Assembly (NCBI GenBank): GCA_015698045.1
Contig: BLAL01000206.1
Coordinates: 496,001 to 560,000, forward strand
DNA length: 64,000 nucleotides
Direction of reading: 5' to 3'
Source: Rhizophagus clarus
Lineage: Eukaryota; Glomeromycota; Glomeromycetes; Glomerales; Glomeraceae
Numbering within the stretch: the first letter of the stretch is position 1; each line of letters opens with the position of its first letter. The position numbers and the translations under genes were made by a program. Of the stretch, positions 58,871 through 64,000 are shown piece by piece. The notes under the pieces were generated by a model, which made no database searches, was not told the origin of the DNA, and was given only the letters and a program-made list of their open reading frames with translations.

Positions 58871-59898
58871 ATATAAAAATATTTATTTATATTCTCATTG
58901 ATAAAAATAAATTTTCATTGTATTAAAAAATTCATTATAATAATAATTCATTATAAGAAGAAATATTTTGTATATGTTGTTTTGCACACTTTACTTTATA
59001 CTATGTTATACAATAAATAAATAATAAACTTTATTATATTAAGGTTTTTTTTTATATTTAAAAATTGGTACTATATGAATGATTCATTATATTATGTTAT
59101 TTACGATATTAAGATTCACTAAGAAAGGTTAACTGTATATAATTACAATATATATCTTTAATTTATATAATATTTATATATATAACAAAATGATTAAATT
59201 AAATCAAATTATTATTTATCAATCTTTTTTTTAAAAAACCATTTTCTCTTAATTTTTTATTAACCAAAATTTTATCTATTTTCTTTTTGATTTAAAAAAC
59301 TGAAACTTATTATTTATTTTTATTTTATTTTATTTTATTTTTTTATTTAATTTTTAAAACTAAATTTTACTTTTTTTTTTATTTTTATTTTTTATTTTTT
59401 AAAACTAATTTTTTTTTATCTTTTTAAAAAATAAAAATATTTATAAATACTTTTTTTTTTAAAGATTTCAAATTTTTGATTAATAACTTAAAATTAAAAT
59501 AATAAATGTTTATAAATAAAAAATAAAGATTATGATATATAAAAATATTACTAATATTTTTTATTTTATAGATTTCAGACTAAATTGTTTTTTTTTGGAT
59601 TTGTGTAATATTATACATATTTTAGATTAATAAAATTAAAATTATACAATTTAAAAATTTATTTATATAGATAATTTAAACATGATATCACGTGATAATA
59701 ATATTTTTAATATATTGATAATTTTCTGTTATATTAAATATTTAATTATTTATGATTACCTTTATTAATTTTATAAAATTATAGATATTAGTTAAATTTA
59801 TAAATAATTGGAAATCTTTTTTTATTTATTTTTTAGTTTTATATAAATAATCAAAAATCTCTAATTTTAGTTTAATTAAATATATTTATTATTTTAAT

Positions 59899-61560
59899 AA
59901 ATGGGATTTAAAATAAAATAAAATGGATTTTAAATGGATGATAGTATAGGTATATGCTTTTTAAATATATATAGTTGAAAATGATTTTTAATAGGATTAT
60001 AATCAGAAGAATAAGGAGGAAGAAAAATAACATGATATCTTAGTTCTTTAAATAATGCTATTAACTCATCATTATGATGGATTCTAGCATTATCCATTAT
60101 AATAATATTATTATCTCTTGGATAAGGGTTCATTATTAACATCTAAAATAATATATAATATAATTTTATAATTTATAGTATAAAAATAAATTAATACAGT
60201 CAAAAAATAAAAAACTATTAATTTTAATTATTACTTACTATTTTATCAAGAACAAAATTAACAAATTTTTTTTTATCACAAGAACCTTCAAATATATCAA
60301 CTGCAACAAATCCTTCCAGTGTAAGTACAAATAAAATAGTATACCATTTACTTTGTATAAAGACTACTTTTTTCTGAATGTGTGTATTTTTGGATGAATA
60401 TCCATATAATCGTAATAGACTTCTTTCATCTTTGACACTTTCATCTATAAAAATAAATTAATTTCTATTACAATATTTACTAATTGTATTTAGATAATGT
60501 GCTTGTACAATTTTATTTCTTTTTAAAACTGCTTTTTGTAACTACATTAGAAAAGTTAAATTTATATCAAATATTGTGATATTTAAATAAATAAAATGGC
60601 TTACTCATTTACATATAATTTTCAAGTAACAAAGTGATCACTAAAGTATTACAATAGATACATTTTTCAGTTAAATTTCCCATTTCATAAACTAGCTCAT
60701 TTAAGTATCAATCCATTTTTTCTGTCATAAGATTTCTAAGTATTGCTAAATCTTCTCTATTAAATAATTTTTTTCATTTAAAGGTATTTTTGAATGGATT
60801 TATAACACATATCCAATGATTATATCTCTTTTTTATTTTATTTACAACACTTTTATTCATGTGCAAAGTATTAATAATATCCATAGTTAACATAAATTTT
60901 CACTATATTTTTGAGATATAATTAGGTTTAATTATAAAAATAAAATATTTTTATTATAACCTTTATTTTTGGAATTGATGAAATTATTTTGGAATTGTTA
61001 GAATCTTAAGAATTGTTTAAGAATTATTTTATATGGTACAAGTGAAAGTAATAATGCAAACAGCAAAAAAAATCAGAAATAATGTAATAGTGACTTAGGA
61101 TTACGCAGATTAAAAAATTAACTGTTTTAATCTAGTCATATAATCATTTTTATTCAGTGGAATTCTAAAGATCAATATTTTTATTTAAACTAAAAATTAA
61201 TTGCTAATTATACCATTTTGAAAATAACAATAAATTATTACTATGATTTTAAAAGATATATTTAAAGAAAGTTAACTATATTATAATTAATTATTAAATT
61301 TAAAGTAAAAATTTGAATTTATTTTATTAAATTTATATTTATAATTTTAAAGTTTATATTTTATAGAAAAACAAATAACAAAACTAAAAAAAAAATAAAT
61401 TTTATTTTATATAATAAAATAAATTTAATAGTATATTTTATAATAAAAACTAATTAAAAGAATTATATACATATTATTTATTTTATAATAAGTTAAAAAT
61501 AATAAGATTATTTTTTTTAAAATAAATTTTAAATCCTATTTCAAATCCTATTAAAATAAG
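59899..61560 (-). mobile_element. Mariner-like (IS630/Tc1 superfamily) element
   Basis: A minus-strand transposase lies between diverged inverted edges: AATGGGATTTAAAATAAAAT at the left, and on the minus strand AATAGGATTTGAAATAGGAT at the right. The edges are AT-rich and may be longer than stated; a TA target is plausible but not certain. Confidence 0.5.
59930..60884 (-). pseudogene. Mariner-like transposase, broken
   Basis: From ATG 60884 (minus): MDIINTLHMNKSVVNKIKKR and NREDLAILRNLMTEKMD form the helix-turn-helix part. LQKAVLKRNKIVQAHYL leads to FIFIDES, the first catalytic Asp. YGYSSKNTHIQKKVVFIQSK, FVAVDIFEGSCDKKKFVNFV follow. A 96-bp intron (60238-60143, GTAAGT to TTTTAG) keeps phase into IIIMDNARIHHNDELIALF, the second Asp, and FLPPYSSDYNPIKNHF. 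The third acidic residue of DD34E is Lys here, a G-to-A change. At least three stops also break the N-terminal half, so the copy is inactive. An intron within such a transposase is known for fungal mariners but uncommon. Confidence 0.75.
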
Positions 61561-61615
61561 CATTTAAATTAAGTAATCTATATAATGAATTTTCATTTTA
61601 AAAATTTATATAATT

Positions 61616-62050
61616 ATAATATAGAGCTTCAAATTTTCAGTTCAGTTCTATTTTTAATTCCATTTTCGGTTCCAAATTTAGTTTCTTATTAGATGCTTTT
61701 CAGATTAAGATTTTTATTGAAAAATGTTTTTAGAATTATTTTTTAACTGAAAAATATTTTTTAGTTAAAAAATTTTACCTAAAATTATTTTTAATTTAAA
61801 ATGTTTTCTGAAAAAATAATTTTAGTTTCATTTTTTTAATTTGAAAATAGAATCAGAATTAATTTTTCAAACTAAAAACATTTTTTAATAAGTTTTTAAC
61901 TAAATTATTTTTAGTTAAAAGTATAATCTGAAAATATTTTTCAATAAAAATTTTAGGCTAAAAAATACTTTTAATAAATTTTATATCAAAAAGTTAAATT
62001 GAAACTAAAAACAGAACTGAATCAGAAATTCAAAGCTTTATTATAGTATA
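61616..62050. repeat. MITE with AGCTTCAAATTTTCAGTTCA ends
   Basis: The left edge AGAGCTTCAAATTTTCAGTT, CAGTTCTATTTTTAATTCC is mirrored at the right (minus strand AAAGCTTTGAATTTCTGATT, CAGTTCTGTTTTTAGTTTC). The core has alternating TTTTTAGTTAAAA and TTTTAACTAAAAA words. 60900-61500 and 62051-62328 show no gene. Confidence 0.6.
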
Positions 62051-62344
62051 ATATATTTTTCCAATTTTATCAGAAACAAAAATTTTTTTTTTAGAAATTT
62101 TGTATAATATTATATAATATAAAATAAATTGATTAATATTATATATTTTGTTAAAATATAAAAAAGTTTATTAAAATAAAGTTTAATATAATAAAAAAAA
62201 TTTTATTATAAAAAATATATATTTTTTTTAATAATAATAAAAAAAATTAATGAAATATAAAATTGGATTTAGAATTTGAAATGGAATAAGATTGGGATTT
62301 AAAACTAATTTAAAATTAGAATAGAATTATAGTAAATAGAATGG

Positions 62345-62521
62345 TTACTATAGAAGGATATGGATGAATTTCATAAGGTAATGGTAGGGCACGGGAGCAA
62401 TCTTTTAGGATGGGGAACCAGTTTGGAGTTTTAATAAATTAGTTATATAAATAACAGATATATCTGTATTCTCATATAATCAATAAACTCACAAATTGTA
62501 CTACTTTGCAAAAAAAAAAAA
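62345..62521 (+). mobile_element. SINE-like retroposon, 177 bp, with poly(A) and 16-bp TSD
   Basis: The insert ends in a 12-13 base A run and is bounded by a perfect 16-bp duplication ATAGTAAATAGAATGG at 62329-62344 and 62522-62537. Its 5' part (AATGGTAGGGCACGGGAGCA, then GGATGGGGAACCAG) is much GC-richer than the neighbourhood. CAATAAAC lies about 35 bases before the A run. No clear tRNA B box is seen, so it may be a retroposed Pol II or other small RNA and not a tRNA SINE. A perfect duplication implies a recent insertion, presumably by a LINE machinery elsewhere. Confidence 0.85.
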
Positions 62522-62537
62522 ATAGTAAATAGAATGG

Positions 62538-63198
62538 AATAATAAAATATGAGATAGGATATAAGATGAAATGGAATATAAAATTTTTTCAATTCCATTA
62601 ATATAGGTAACAAGTATATATATATCTAAAAAGAATTAACAGTAATTTTTATAATTATATATTTTTTTAAAAAAATATTTATAATATAAATTACAAATAC
62701 TAATTAGTTAATATAATAATTTAAAATTTAAAATTACATTTTAAAAGTAATTTAAATAATACAAATAAAATATTTAATTATATATATATTTTTATAATAT
62801 TTAATAAAATTTTATTATCAGAAAAATTAAAAAAATTAAAAAAATTATAATAATAAAAAAAGCTTTTATAATATTAAAATATATATTAAAGTATAAAATT
62901 TAAATATTTTATATTATAATTATTAGATATTTATATTAGTAGAATAAAAGCTTTTTTAATATTTAGTAAAAAAAATTTTAATTATCGCCGTTTTCGAATT
63001 AGTGTGATCAGGTGATTTATCGATCAATTAAAATTATCTAACTGAAAACACCGAAAACACCGAAAACACTCGAAAACAACTAAAAAACAATTTTTTTTTA
63101 GTGATCATGTGTTCTGCAGTGTCACTCTTTTCTAATTTAGTGCTTAAATAAAATATCACGAAAAAAAAGTTGAATTTTTCGCGTCTAAAGCTATTCAA
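62538..63198 (+). promoter_or_regulatory. Upstream region of the right-edge gene
   Basis: AT-rich to about 62985, then a change in composition with a triplicated AAAACACCG at 63044-63073 and CACTCTTTTC before the ATG. No TATA box stands out. The leader probably starts after 63100. Confidence 0.3.
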
Positions 63199-64000
63199 AT
63201 GGCAGAAGTTACAGAAGTTAATTGTAAGTACCTCTTAGGTACATGTTATTCATGCCAAAAATGTTTATATTGTTTTGAATTTCCACAACAAAATCCATGT
63301 AAATGTAATAAAAATAAGCAACCAACAAGAACTAAATATCCAAAACGCGGGCAACAAATTTATCAGCGTTCTTTTACTCCAGACTTATCATTTCCAACAG
63401 CAAATAAATATTTATTTGATGCTAATATCAAGTTTGGCTATAATAGTAACTTTGAAAAGCCATTTTCTTATACCTTTTGTAGCACTTGTAATAGTCAAAT
63501 CCAGCGATATAGAAGTGCTGATAAAAAAGCACAACAAATTCAAAAAAAAGAAAATGATGATAATATAATTGCTTTAGATGGTTCATCAAACGAAAAAGAA
63601 GTTGTTAATGTTAATGAAAAGAAAGAAGATCCATCAAATGAAAGAGAGGTTGATTATGTTAATAAAGAAGATCAAATATTCTCTTTGGTGAGTAGTGACT
63701 ATTCTGAAGAGGAAAATGGTGATTATGATGTAGAGGAAGAAGAAGATAGTGATCTTGAAGAAATAAAAGTGCAGATTATTGTTAAAAGTAAAAATATAAA
63801 AGATCCTACGGCAAAAACTTTGAGTATTGAACCTGTCAATTATAATAAGTTTATAGAGAAAATAAATTTAGTTGTTCAAAAGTCTTTGAGGAAAAAAGTC
63901 ATGTCAAAGGATTATATGATCTCATATAAAGCAGTAAATGCGCGCGGACCATCAAATGAACTTGAAGATGAATTGGATTTTCAAGAATTTATTAGTGAGT
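63199..64000 (+). CDS. Cys-rich multicopy-type protein, 3' end off window
   Basis: ATG at 63199 opens 267 codons without a stop to the last base, which in this AT-rich DNA is strong evidence of a real gene. The N-terminus holds a cysteine cluster (Cys9, 16, 19, 22, 25, 34, 36; TCYSCQKCLYCF and NPCKCNKNKQP) and a later pair at Cys94 and Cys97 (FCSTCNSQ), suggesting zinc binding. An acidic linker (SDYSEEENGDYDVEEEEDSD) follows, then VQIIVKSKNIKDPTAKTLSI and MISYKAVNARGPSNELEDEL, which I recall vaguely from a repeated Rhizophagus family of unknown role. The first AUG after the composition change was chosen. The frame at 63275-63568 on the same strand is a shadow. It could be a host protein or an element-borne one; the missing 3' part would decide. 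Confidence 0.75.
   Translation, partial: MAEVTEVNCKYLLGTCYSCQKCLYCFEFPQQNPCKCNKNKQPTRTKYPKRGQQIYQRSFTPDLSFPTANKYLFDANIKFGYNSNFEKPFSYTFCSTCNSQIQRYRSADKKAQQIQKKENDDNIIALDGSSNEKEVVNVNEKKEDPSNEREVDYVNKEDQIFSLVSSDYSEEENGDYDVEEEEDSDLEEIKVQIIVKSKNIKDPTAKTLSIEPVNYNKFIEKINLVVQKSLRKKVMSKDYMISYKAVNARGPSNELEDELDFQEFISE

Overview
This is a eukaryotic, very AT-rich, repeat-dense window that fits an arbuscular mycorrhizal fungus (Glomeromycotina, Rhizophagus-like). The reasons are the small GT-AG introns (about 65-130 bp), a secreted ML-domain protein of the type expanded in these fungi, remnants of multicopy protein families I associate with Rhizophagus, and many decayed hAT, Tc1/mariner and miniature (MITE) elements. 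No rRNA, tRNA, operon or CRISPR array is visible. The species call is an inference; no database was searched.

Layout. 1-2250: the 5' half of a decayed Tc1 transposon split by a 909-bp hAT-type MITE with an 8-bp target duplication. 2250-6550: minisatellites and tandem repeats. 6550-13400: sparse coding remnants, then three repeat-built elements: a hairpin array, a foldback, and a TTAA-flanked polypyrimidine element. 13528-21672: a candidate 8.1-kb element with a large decayed gene in the middle, mirrored repeat arrays around it and a matching inverted motif at its edges. 21-26 kb: AT-rich DNA with MITEs and a decayed multicopy gene. 26.4-34.2 kb: gene-bearing part, with the intact secreted ML gene (27052-27525), an intron-like hairpin array, and a three-exon pseudokinase-like gene (34124-33291, minus). 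36.9-48.7 kb: a two-exon C2H2 zinc-finger gene (40069-39683, minus), short exons, and a dense strip of broken coding pieces. The strip includes a decayed paralogue of the pseudokinase gene that keeps the DFG aspartate, and a short piece resembling an SMC hinge. 49-62.5 kb: nested transposons (a hAT inside another inverted-repeat element, a mariner-like element, five MITE-like elements) and a 177-bp SINE-like retroposon with a 16-bp target duplication. 62.5 kb to the end: an open gene (63199 onward) that runs off the window, with a Cys-rich N-terminus.

The genes do not form a pathway. The clearest working genes are the ML protein, the zinc-finger protein, the pseudokinase-like protein and the truncated gene at the right edge. 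The rest is a mobile-element graveyard. In the two decayed elements whose stops I examined, the stop codons are of the kind made by C-to-T change. Exon structures were read by eye from splice consensus and reading phase; no transcript data were available.
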